Assembly (NCBI RefSeq): GCF_014356525.2
Contig: NC_052511.1
Span: 50,917,607 to 50,981,606 of the forward strand
Reading direction: 5' to 3'
Length of the DNA: 64,000 nucleotides
Source: Nilaparvata lugens
Lineage: Eukaryota; Arthropoda; Insecta; Hemiptera; Delphacidae
Shown: piece after piece, positions 55,252 through 64,000 of the stretch
Layout of the letters: each line of letters starts with the position of its first letter
Position numbering within the stretch: the stretch's first letter is position 1
Translations under genes and position numbers: made by a program
Notes under the pieces: generated by a model
What the model was told of the DNA's origin: nothing
Database searches by the model: none
Seen by the model: the letters and a program-made list of their open reading frames with translations, nothing else

Positions 55252-55996
55252 GATGATGATGATGAAAATTATGATGATGATGATGATGATGATAATGAAG
55301 AAGAAGAAGAAGAAGAAGAAGAAGAAGAAGAAGAAGAAGAAGAAGAAGAAGAACACAGTTATTCATAACACAGTTATTCTTCTTCTTCTTCTTCTTCTCT
55401 TCTTCTTCTTCTTCTTTCTTCTTCTTCGTCTTCTTCTTGTTCTTCTTTAATCTTGTTCTTCTCCTTCTTCTTTCTTCTTCTTCTTCTTCTTCTTCTTCTT
55501 CTTCTTCTTCTTCTTCTTCTTCTTCTTCTTCTTCTTCTTCTTCTTCTTCTTCTTCTTCTTCTTCTTCTTCTTCTTCTTCTTCTTCTTTCTTCTTCTTCTT
55601 CTTCTTCTTCTTCTTCTTCTTCTTCTCTTCTTCTTCTTCTTCTTCTCTTCTCTTCTTCTTCTCTTCTTCTTCTTCTTCTTCTTCTTCTTCTTCTCTTCTT
55701 CTTCTTCTTCTTCTTCTTCTTCTTCTTCTTCTTCTTCTTCTTCTTCTCTTCTTCTTCTTATTCTTCTTCTTCTTTCTTCTTCTTCTTCTTCTTCTTCTTC
55801 TTCTTCTTCTTCTCTTCTTCTTCTTCTTCTTCTTCTTCTCTTCTTCTCTTCTTCTTCTTCTCTTCTTCTTCTTCTTCTTCTTCTTCTTCTTCTTCTTCTT
55901 CTTCTTCTTCTTCTTCTTCTTCTTCTTCTTCTTCTTCTTCTTCTTCTCTTCTTCTTCTTCTTCTTCTTCTTCTTCTTCTTCTTCTTCTTCTTCTTC
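55252..55996. repeat. GAT, GAA then TTC megasatellite with inverted arms
   Basis: GATGAT 55252-55295, GAA 55297-55352, two ACACAGTTATTC words, then TTC for about 620 bp (55376-55996), interrupted only by CTT slips. ACACAGTTATT recurs right after at 56009. The GAA block is the complement of the TTC block, so the region can fold or form triplex. All homopolymer-like frames here are artefacts. Confidence 0.95.
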
Positions 55997-56330
55997 TAAG
56001 AAGAATAACACAGTTATTTTGTTGATGATCATGCTATAACAATCAATGATTTTGATATTGATGACAGTTATGATTGCAAAGTGAAGATCAATATGATAAC
56101 AGAATTACACAGTTATGTTTATCATAATGATGATGATGATGATGATGATGATGATACAGTCATGATTTTCCCGATGATACCACAGCTATGATGATGATTT
56201 CGTTGATAATCATGACGATTCCCGACTGAACACAATCATCGAAGCGTGTAAAATTACGCTTGTTGATTCATTCATTGGTGCAAAATGGTCACAAACATGA
56301 TTTCCTTCTCTTTCCATTTTCCTCCTCAAT
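55997..56330. other. No gene; GAT microsatellite at 56129-56155
   Basis: ATGATGATGATGATG run. ACACAGTTATG at about 56106 echoes the word flanking the TTC tract. Confidence 0.6.
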
Positions 56331-56440
56331 TTCTCCCTTTTTCCTCCCCGATTCCTAGTCCTGCTCCTTTTCCTCCTCCTCCTCATCCTCCTTCTCCTCA
56401 TCCTCCTCTTCCACCTCCTCCAACTCCTCATCCTTACACC
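56331..56440. repeat. Pyrimidine-rich tract
   Basis: CCTCCTCCTCATCCTCC-type sequence. Confidence 0.75.
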
Positions 56441-56494
56441 ACATCTCTGCTGCTGACCACAAAACGTCACTGTTTATTAGGACTCATGTGACCC

Positions 56495-56580
56495 ACAGTG
56501 AAATTCACTTTAAACTGTCAGTTTCCCTTATAAATAACTCCAGCGGCTTCCAATTAAAATCAATGTTGACAGAATCTCAT
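56495..56580. repeat. AGTGARATTCAC / CTGTCAG motif
   Basis: AGTGAAATTCACTTTAAACT and GTCAG at 56498-56522, with a partner GTTGACAGAATCTCATC at 56564-56580. Lies between a pyrimidine tract and a GA tract. Confidence 0.6.
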
Positions 56581-56619
56581 CATAGCTTCATCATCACCAC
56601 TGCCTGTATACACAAAAGA

Positions 56620-56912
56620 ACTAGAGTGAGAGAGAATGAGGGAGAGAGAGTGAGTGAGAGAGAGTGTTAGTATGAGAGAGAAAGACAGACAGAGATAGTA
56701 AGAGAGAGTGTGAGAGGGAGAAAGACAGAGAGAGAGTGAGAGACAGACAGAGAGAGTAAGAGTGAGTGAGAGAGAGTGTGAGACAGACAGAGAGAGAAAG
56801 AGAGAGTGATAGAGAGTGAGAGACAGACAGTGAGAGTAAGAGAGAGTGAGAGAGAGATAAAGAGAGAGTGATAGAGAGTAAAAGAGAGTGTGGGAGTGAG
56901 AGAGAGTGTAAG
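56620..56912. repeat. GA-rich microsatellite with AGACAGAC phrases
   Basis: GTGAGAGACAGACAGAGAG recurs at about 50-60 bp spacing. Confidence 0.85.
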
Positions 56913-57247
56913 CGCCTGGTGGTTTAAAGCAATGGCAAAGATAAACAAAATCATTGGTGCATGTATCATGTTTCGCGGACTGAAAACAGCGCTTTTTGTT
57001 GTCTCTGCAATTTTCTCCTTTTTGTTTTCAGTGGCTGTGTTTCTTCAGCGAGATGACCACCAAAACCTGTGTGTATTTTGTGATCTTTTCCCTGTTTCTA
57101 TATCACTTTCACTTTTTTTTAAATTCTAGTTTTCCTTTTACTCTCGTCCACTCCAGGTAGTATAGAATGTGAATTTATCAAATGTCATTAGTAATTATAT
57201 TATATTTATATAACTTATTTATAATTCATATAGGATAACTTATTTAT
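56913..57247. other. No gene recognised
   Basis: The 79-residue frame 56890-57129 contains a hydrophobic stretch but no known domain, and part of it runs into the GA tract. Confidence 0.45.
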
Positions 57248-57270
57248 TGACCGAACGAAGTGAGGTCTTA

Positions 57271-57512
57271 AGGTGCGTACAGACTTTCGCTCTGCTCCGC
57301 AACCGAACGTCACTCGAGCAGAGCGATTGATGATCGACCGGGGAGCAAGATTGGAACGCGAGAAGAGCTAACATCTCCCGTAACGTTCATGATCGGTGCG
57401 AGTGCAGAGCGGGGGCGGAGCGACTGCGGTACGATGGAGGAACGAGGGCGGTGCGAGGGCGGATCGTGCTCGGTGCGGGTTGGAAGCGCGTATAGCCTAT
57501 GTGTACGCAGCT
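57271..57512. mobile_element. MITE M, copy 2, with GC-rich interior
   Basis: The ends AGGTGCGTACAGAC and the complement of GTGTACGCAGCT lie between TA dinucleotides (57269-57270, 57513-57514). The interior is strikingly GC-rich (GAGCGGGGGCGGAGCGACTG) and differs from the AT-rich arms of copy 1. Non-coding. Confidence 0.7.
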
Positions 57513-57668
57513 TAAGATTCAAGTCGATGGTTTGGCATTTCTCTTAATGTTTAAATGTTTAAATATGTTTATATATTTATATGTTGCGCATTTACGGCGA
57601 AACGCGGTAATAGATTTTCATGAAATTTGACAGGTATGTTCCTTTTTAAATTGCGCGTCGACGTATAT

Positions 57669-57804
57669 TCCACAAAAAAGTACACAATACAAAATCAAAA
57701 TACAAGTTCTCAAGAACAAAATAACATAGTTTGTTATTAATATACATATTACACTGTATTTTTACTGTACATAGTGGATTTCTACTGGCAAAAGTATAAC
57801 TTAT
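57669..57804. mobile_element. Unclassified 136-bp insertion in E copy i
   Basis: E continues GACGTATAT | ACAAGGTTTTTGG across it. The AT-rich insert has no clear terminal inverted repeat. Its absence from 11 other E copies proves it is an insertion. Confidence 0.65.
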
Positions 57805-58021
57805 ACAAGGTTTTTGGAAATTTTTCATTTCACGGATAATATGAAAGGAAAAAGGAGCCTCCTTCATACACCAATATTGGAGTAAAAATCAGACTATAGA
57901 ACTATTCATCATAAATCAGCTGACAAGTGATTACACAGATGTGTGGAGAAGCCAGTCTATTGCTGTATTTCGATAAGGTCTATAGTTTCAATCAAAGACA
58001 TTAAAGAGGTATGCATCTTTA

Positions 58022-58253
58022 AGCTGGGTTTACACCAAAGTTATTAACAAAATGGTTATAACTTAATCCTTATAAATTATATTAGATTGAACGGAAGTTG
58101 ACAAACACATATGTTCATCATGTGTATGATAAGTTACGTTCAATCACAGAATTAATAATAGCAGTTATAGGAGTTTTCTCTGGTTCAATCTAATATAATC
58201 TAAAAGGATTGAGTTAGCAACATTTTTTCAATAAATTTGGTCTAATCGCAGCT
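58022..58253. mobile_element. Hairpin MITE F, copy 4, in E copy i
   Basis: AGCTGGGTTTACACCAAAG to ATCGCAGCT. A short segment near the hairpin tip is flanked by GTTCAATC on both sides. Confidence 0.7.
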
Positions 58254-58583
58254 TTAAGGTCTTTGGTTTCAATATTTTGTTTTGCAGTCATGGTATTATT
58301 ATGCGTACCCATCAGTATCAATATTCTCACATTCGAAAAGACTAATTTAATAGGTGAATGAAAATAAACAAATGAACTAAATAATGCTGGAGAAAATATA
58401 ATATTTTTGATTCTAAAAAATTAATTTTCATCAGATAGAAAGATCATCACGGAACTGGATGAATTATATTATATGGAGTACAAATTCAAACGTGAACTGA
58501 GTTTGTTAACATTTAAAACAGTTGACATCTGGTACTTGTGGATGAGAATACTGCGTGAGGTCTACTGTTCACAGAACTACTAG

Positions 58584-59414
58584 TATGAATGTCATTCTAT
58601 TAGTAATGTAAATCACATTCTATCCTTTCTGGTCCACTCTGATAGTCACTTTTATATTATTTCCTTCTCTGCAATGAGCATCTTTTCTTCTTCTTCTCAA
58701 ATTGAAACTTCTTGAAGAAAACTGTGAATTCTCCACGATTGTTTCAATATGAACTGAATCGACCTTCTTCTCTTTTTCAGATAAACGCCTATTCTGAGTC
58801 TCCTGCAGAGGAGATAGAATCAAGGTAATAAAATACATCAATCATTAATTAGAACTACTTGAAACATTGTCCAGCTATTGAAATTGTATGGAAATATTGT
58901 TAAACTAGCTGGCCCGGCGAACTTCGTACCGCCAAATAGTTAATGCATTTCATGACAAACTTTAACTGGATGCACAGGAGGCGCGATGCGGCATTTTGCA
59001 TCCAGGTGCTCATTGCTTATATTGGTTTGAATGAAAGAACTCACACACACTGAATCGGACATGGCGTGGAACGGTGTGATAAGGCAATCTCCATAAGATC
59101 AACACTTTGTATCACCAAGCCGCGCCTCCTCAGGTGTGCTTAGTCTTAGCTTAATCTGATGCACTATATTTTTATGAAATTTGTTCAACAATCAGAATTT
59201 TATATCTCAATATGCACTTCCTATGTACTTAGTTAGATGTACAGCAATTTGTATTTTAGATATAGTTGAATGCAGCTTGCTGGGAATTGAATGATATATC
59301 TCATTACTGGTGATTTTCCCGTGCATTTCGAGCTCTACGACCCAAGTTTGGACGTCATTAGCACCACTGCATTATTATTAGAATTAAAAATTTGTGAATC
59401 AGTGGAAAGAAAAA
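58584..59414. other. No gene; widespread GGCCCGGCGAACTTCG word
   Basis: 58908-58942 (CTAGCTGGCCCGGCGAACTT, CGTACCGCC) resembles a sequence I recall as a common arthropod repeat start. 62768-62800 (CCAGCAGGTAACCCGTGCTC) looks like a relative. The rest is unassigned. Confidence 0.45.
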
Positions 59415-60064
59415 AATTCTGTGAACAGTAGACCTCACGCAGTTTCCTCATCCACAGGTATCTGATGTCATCTGTTCTAGTTGAATCATAATTTACTCTT
59501 GAAAACTGTTGTTTTTTCCAAGATAAAAAACTCACTTAAGTTAATAAACTCATATCAGTTCACGTTTGAATTTGTATCCCATATGAATATTTTGATTTCT
59601 TCAGCATTATTTAGTTCATTTAATCATTTTTCATTTTATTTTCAATCACCTATCAAATAATTTGTTTTTCAAATGTGAGAATATTGATACTGGTGGGCAC
59701 GCATCATAAAAAATATTGAAACCCTGCCTTATAGGAATAGACACGGCCAGACATCTGTGTAATGCATGCAATGAATAATCCACTTGTCAGCTGATTGATT
59801 ATGAATAATTCTATAGTCTGTTGATCCTATCTTCGAAGTAGATTATATATAGTGATATCAGAGGAGGAATTCCTTTTCTTTTCATATTATCCTTAAAATG
59901 CAAAATTTCCAAAAATCTTCTGTATACATCGACGCACAGTTGAAAAAAGAATATTCCTGTCAAATCTCATCGAATTCTATCAACGCGTTTGGCTATAATC
60001 GCGTCACATACAGACAGACAAAAGCAAATCGAGTTGAAAATATAGACCTCACTACGTTCGGTCA
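59415..60064 (-). mobile_element. Element E, copy j, diverged long-form subfamily
   Basis: Lacks the CTAGTAGT end (starts ATTCTGTGAACAGTAGACC) and ends CGTTCGGTCA. Like copy a it reads CAACGCGTTTGGCTATAATC in place of the usual ACCGCGTTTCGCCGTAAATG complement, and it has no F. Confidence 0.7.
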
Positions 60065-60072
60065 AATATTAT

Positions 60073-60995
60073 ATACAGAGGGGTGAAAATTCCGAGAACG
60101 GCTTAATATCAAATACACAAAGGTTATTTGACGGTGGATGGGTGTGATTGGGGATCCTACTCAAATTGAAAATACTACTTTACTATGACTTTAAAAATAT
60201 GGTCCACCATCTTGGATCTGCCATATTAAATGCAACTTTATTTTTATTGATTGGAAGGTGGTCATGCGATACATGATTTCCACTAGAAATTTTAAGAAAA
60301 AATGAATGGCGAAAACCGCATATCGATATTTCGAACCGTTCAGTAGATATTTACATTATTAATCAATACCACTTATGTATTTCATTTCTGATATGCATGA
60401 TATTGATTGATGATGTGAATATCTTCTGAACGGTTTGAGATCTCGATGTGCGGTTTTCACCATTCATTTTCTCTTGAAATTTCGTATCGAAATCATCTAT
60501 CGCATTACAACCTTCCCATAAAAAAATAAAGTTGCATTCAATATAGCGGATCAAAGATGGCGGACCAGATTTTTGAAGTCATAGTAAAGTAGTATTTTCA
60601 ATTTGAGAGGGATCCCCAATCACACACACCTTGGAATCACAATCTTTTATGAGATACTAAGCCGTTCTCATACTTTTTTCTCTCCTTTCTGCTTTGAATA
60701 GTATTTGATTTATAATTTGAATATCTACATAACTGTTCGATACATCGATGTGCGGTTTCCACCATTCATTTTCTCTTGAAATTTCGTATCGAAATTATGT
60801 ATCGCATTACAACTTTTCCATTTATATAAATAATGTAGCACTCAATATGGCGGATCAAAGATGTCGGACCAGATTTCTGAAGTCATAGTAAAGTACTAAT
60901 TTCAATTCGAGAGGGATCCCCAATCACACCCACCATCAAAATTACCTTTGTGTATGATATTAAGCCGTTCTCTGACTTTTCACCCACTCTGTATA
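60073..60995. mobile_element. Foldback transposon with duplicated right arm
   Basis: The ends TATACAGAG.GGGTGAAAA and, on the complement, TATACAGAGTGGGTGAAAA lie at TA sites. The left arm (60074-60360) includes GAACGGCTTAATATCA, GGATCCTACTCAAATTG and ATGGCGAAAACCGCATATCG. Its complement appears twice in tandem, at about 60411-60680 and 60716-60993. No transposase ORF. Mariner/Tc1-like by its TA target. Confidence 0.7.
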
Positions 60996-61469
60996 GTGAA
61001 ATCCACTTTGGATAGGAATCATTCATATGATTCACAGGGAACCCTGACAGTATACAGTGAATTTCATCCCACACTTGTTAAAAGAACTGAGAACACAACT
61101 TACGATGATTATTCCACGAACAGAATGTGATCATGTTCATTGCTTATATGGATGAAATGAACTTCTAGAGATTAAATAGCAAACTACAATTTAATCTCAG
61201 TGTTCACAAAGTGGAAGAATTCAAGCAAATCGATTACAACTTTATATACCATTTTATAATGTCACTACAACTTTATCAACACGTGGATATCAAAATGAGA
61301 ACAATAGCATAAATTACTTTCGAAGTTTGAGATTAATTTTCAGAAAATCTGGCATGTGGAAGCAACTATACTCTACTCAGAGTCGGCTATAGAGTGTAAT
61401 ATTAAATTCACGTGATGTGATTTTACTCTTGCTCAATACACTTCCTAGGAATACACTCTGTTAAATTAA
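60996..61469. other. No gene; recurring motif at 61042-61068
   Basis: CCCTGACAGTATACAGTGAA and TTTCATCCC is a variant of the AGTGARATTCAC / CTGTCAG motif, without a nearby tract. Confidence 0.5.
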
Positions 61470-61517
61470 ACTCTGTTGAATCTATCCAATACACCCATTG
61501 GATAGATTCAACAGAGT
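61470..61517. repeat. 21-bp perfect stem-loop
   Basis: ACTCTGTTGAATCTATCCAA and one more base pair with 61497-61517 around a 6-base loop ACACCC. A worn extra copy of ACTCTGTT lies 15 bp upstream. It could be a MITE core or, in RNA, a miRNA-like hairpin. Confidence 0.6.
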
Positions 61518-61977
61518 CAGAATAGATTCCAAGAATCATTAATATCAGGAAATCGTCTGTCCCCAAGTCCCCAAGTCCAGTAACTAGTAACTTTCCATTG
61601 GATAAACATTCTAGGAATGAGATCAAAGAACGAGAAAATATCTTCAATATTGTAAGCCTGGAAGTCTAATTGAAAAATGGTCAATGAATAATGTTGAAAA
61701 ATGATACTTCTCATTCTAAAATAAGTAGAAGCTATTAACGGGTGATCGAGCGTTTTTTCTCGACATAGCTCACCAAAGTTTATGTCTCTCATGTCGACAA
61801 TCTCAAGACATGATGATCCAACTTCTTTTTCAGCTGGTTCCTAATCTTTAATGTAGTTTGTTCCAGTTCTAGAGAAAACTATTATCTAAAAGCAATCCTT
61901 TTGTCATTCTAGCTTGTTCCTGTTACAAACCAGTTAGTCATCTTATAAGATTGAGACAAGATCTAGGAAGCTTGAGG
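61518..61977. other. No gene recognised
   Basis: The minus-strand frame 61517-61792 has no domain. Confidence 0.5.
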
Positions 61978-62040
61978 GAAGAAGAAGAAGAAGAAGGAGA
62001 AGAGGATGAAGAAGAAGAAGAAGAAAGAAAGAGAAATAAG
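61978..62040. repeat. GAA microsatellite
   Basis: GAAGAAGAAGAAGAAGGAG run and neighbours. Confidence 0.85.
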
Positions 62041-62817
62041 AAGATTGAGAAGAAATCTCAGACCCCCAAGAGTTGAACGTATCTATTTGTCTTCGTTCCC
62101 CAACTTTTTGTCCAGTGTTGACCGTCCCTGTACAATGTTTACCCATCTGCCCTCAGCTGGAAACCCTCTAGACACCCCTCTCCCCAAAAACCACAGCCTT
62201 CAACCCCCTCTACGAACCCCTAGCAATCCCCCAAAACCCGAAAACTAACCCGGAAAGTTTGCAATTGTCATCCCAGCATCATCAGTTACCATCATCGGTC
62301 TTGCGGGAAGGAAGCGCCCGCACAGATTGCCTTCTGAGTGCTGTTTGATTGTCCCCGCCTTGCATAGAGGAATCCCCCATGCAACGGAAGGGCACAGTGT
62401 TGCAAGTAGCCGATGACACGCGGTGTTTTCTCAAGGTTCATGTCTCAAGGGCCCACAGGGCAATCTCGTTGTGCAAACATTGATATTTGATAAGGACTCG
62501 ATAAGGGAAACTGGGTACTTCCCAAGGGAAGGCTATTTTCCTGCAGGATTCAATCCTACTGAGATTGTGTTAAGGTTGCTGGACTGAGTTATTGGAGGAC
62601 TAGAGGAAGAATAATAGTAAATTTCCATCTAGAAACGAGAAAAACATCCAATACGGGGAGCTTGTCTTGAGGTGCGTGCGCCTACAAAATTATGCACGAC
62701 TATGAACACGCTCATTCTACTTCTATTACTGCTTATTATATCTGTACAAATAGATTTATCACCAGCAGGTAACCCGTGCTCCGCAAGGGTCTGAGAAAAA
62801 TGTTTTTTTCTTCAGTT
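62041..62817. other. GC-richer, non-repetitive stretch
   Basis: 62090-62620 is GC-richer and shows no match elsewhere in the window, for example GGAAGGAAGCGCCCGCACAG and GGGCCCACAGGGCAATCTCG. The longest frame (62006-62248, 80 residues, Pro-rich) is weak. It is the best candidate for host-derived unique sequence. Confidence 0.4.
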
Positions 62818-62915
62818 AGGGCTACTCAAGTGATTTGAGAATGGCATCATATAGCCGGAACATGTTGTGATAATGTAGACAATTTTAAAAAGGGTACTCA
62901 GATTTCCATTTAACT
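62818..62915 (+). mobile_element. Penelope-like element terminal fragment
   Basis: TTGAGAATGGCATCATATAG and CCGGAACATGTTGTGATAAT, then AAAAAGGGTACTCAGATTT, parallel 12370-12475. Confidence 0.5.
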
Positions 62916-63439
62916 TATATGTCTAATTGAAATGTTGACAAACTGAAAAATTGACCTACTGAACTCTAGAAGAATTTGAAATAGGCCTATAACCACCCTC
63001 GGTAAATTGAGATTCCATATGGAAAAATTCAAGTTATAATCAGTTGAGTAGTTCAGACGGGATGAAGTGTCATTGGGGAAGATAGATACAAAAGATGGAT
63101 ATGAATAGCTGATGAGCGTTTTCTCAACGTCTGTACGCTCCTTTAGAACAAATATCGAGGCACCTAGCTTCGCTCGTTTTTTATTTATTGACTTTTGATA
63201 AACCGAACACAATTCTTTAAAATGATTGGGGAAGGACTAACAGGCACAGCCCTGTTGCAACCTTTGTTGCAGAGTTGAAAATTTCACCCTCCACATTGAA
63301 TCTGCTATAACAATAGAAGGAAAACATAAAGTAGTGGAATAATACATCAAATTAAAGAGAAAAGCCCTACAAATCTACCGTGAGCACTCATTTTTACAAT
63401 GCATTGTTGGAGAGTTGTAGGCCCTGAAACATAAAAAAA
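62916..63439. repeat. Repeat H fragment (63145-63230) and LINE stem-loop fragment
   Basis: 63150-63228 (TATCGAGGCACCTAGCTTCG ... ACACAATTCTTTAAAATGAT) matches 5538-5600. It runs directly into GATTGGGGAAGGACTAACAG (63223-63242), the LINE 3' stem-loop type. The rest is unassigned. Confidence 0.55.
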
Positions 63440-64000
63440 TAGGATTAAAAGCTGTTATTTTAACAATTTTACACTCTTAAGAGTGTATATCTGGAAAACT
63501 GTTGGAGATATCACAAATTACCAGGAAACAAATATTGTAGGAAATTCATCAAGCTTCATTTCTGGATAGTTAGTCGGTTGAACGCATTTTCCTCGAGATA
63601 TGGGCGTGTAAGCAAAACATTGAAAAATTCAACTTTTAAACCACCCTCATCCCTTTAGCACAAGGGGTAGGGATGAGGACTTTTGATATGTTCACCACCT
63701 AACTGGTTACAAAAAATCTGCCAAGTCAAAAATTGTGTTCAAAACATTCTCTCCAAAATCCTTTGTCAATTGGTCTATTTTTGCATAACTGAAGATATCA
63801 CACTCAACACTGAAGCTGCTGCAACAGTCGTGGGGATGTGCGTGAACTTGTGAAATTATACATCGAATTGAAGAGAATTTGATGCTCTATAAGCTCATGA
63901 TCAGCATGGATTTTTCCCATCGATATTCAAAAAGTTATTAGAGCAAAATTAGCAAAAATTGAAGGAAAATGTGTTTTTTTCAAAAATGTCACAACTTTTA
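63440..64000 (+). repeat. Dispersed repeat J, copy 2, uninterrupted, running off the window
   Basis: Both modules are continuous: AACCACCCTCATCCCTTTAG at about 63640 and CACACTCAACACTGAAGCTG at about 63801. It gives the empty site for the LINE tail at 2226-2559. Confidence 0.7.

Larger units (their letters stand above)
57248..58583 (+). mobile_element. Element E, copy i, long form with four nested insertions
   Basis: TGACCGAACGAAGTGAGG to ACTACTAG, T on both outer sides. Interrupted by MITE M (57271-57512), an AT-rich 136-bp segment (57669-57804) and F (58022-58253), which itself has a short insert at about 58145-58190. Confidence 0.8.

Noticed and set aside
55229..56039. Poly-Lys/Glu, poly-Leu and poly-Ser frames
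   Set aside because: Direct readout of GAA/TTC repeats in different frames.

Overview
This window looks like AT-rich intergenic (or long-intron) DNA of an insect. It is packed with old and young transposable elements, and I find no host protein-coding gene that I can defend. The dispersed families, especially the 400-900 bp unit beginning TGACCGAGCGAAGTGAGG, resemble repeats I associate with hemipterans, in particular delphacid planthoppers. That assignment is from memory and was not tested. There is no operon-like gene layout, rRNA or CRISPR, and only a tRNA-derived SINE in place of a true tRNA gene. The only substantial coding potential is a non-LTR retrotransposon (15412-18632, minus strand). 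Its reverse transcriptase frame is open and catalytically complete, but its endonuclease half is frameshifted. Smaller coding relics are two LINE C-terminal ends (1480-1680, 31155-31388) and a Penelope-like C-terminal end (47786-48093).

Layout: 0-12 kb holds tandem repeats, three dispersed families called J, G and H here, LINE 3' ends, the dispersed family D, and a hairpin MITE (F) split by a palindromic element (P). 12-15 kb holds a tRNA-derived SINE, a Penelope fragment, an ATT microsatellite and a 1.2 kb polypyrimidine tract. 15-20.5 kb is an E element split by the LINE, followed by a long E copy. 20.5-34 kb holds purine and pyrimidine tracts, P, the MITE M, an 855-bp element (S) with subterminal motif arrays, several E copies, and an A-E-A-E-A tandem array. 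34.6-37.3 kb is a pyrimidine-rich minisatellite with higher-order structure. 37-46 kb holds LINE tails, GA tracts, Penelope terminal palindromes and a degenerate minisatellite. 46-54 kb holds E copies, a Penelope relic and a deeply nested F/G/H/E composite. 55-57 kb is a GAA/TTC megasatellite and a GA tract. 57-64 kb holds a four-times-invaded E copy, a foldback element with a duplicated arm, and J again at the right edge.

The unifying theme is E, with 12 copies in 64 kb on both strands. Every scorable copy has T before TGACC and T after the CTAG terminus, with no target duplication. At the insertion into F the precise empty site can be read from other F copies. This suggests a Helentron-associated (rolling-circle) element rather than a TIR transposon. 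F, the MITE M and a Harbinger-like MITE sit inside E copies, and LINE, P and Penelope pieces fill the rest, so relative ages can be worked out from nesting. Long open frames over simple-sequence tracts (for example 13454-14660, 29345-30651 and 55229-56039) are low-complexity artefacts and are not annotated as genes.
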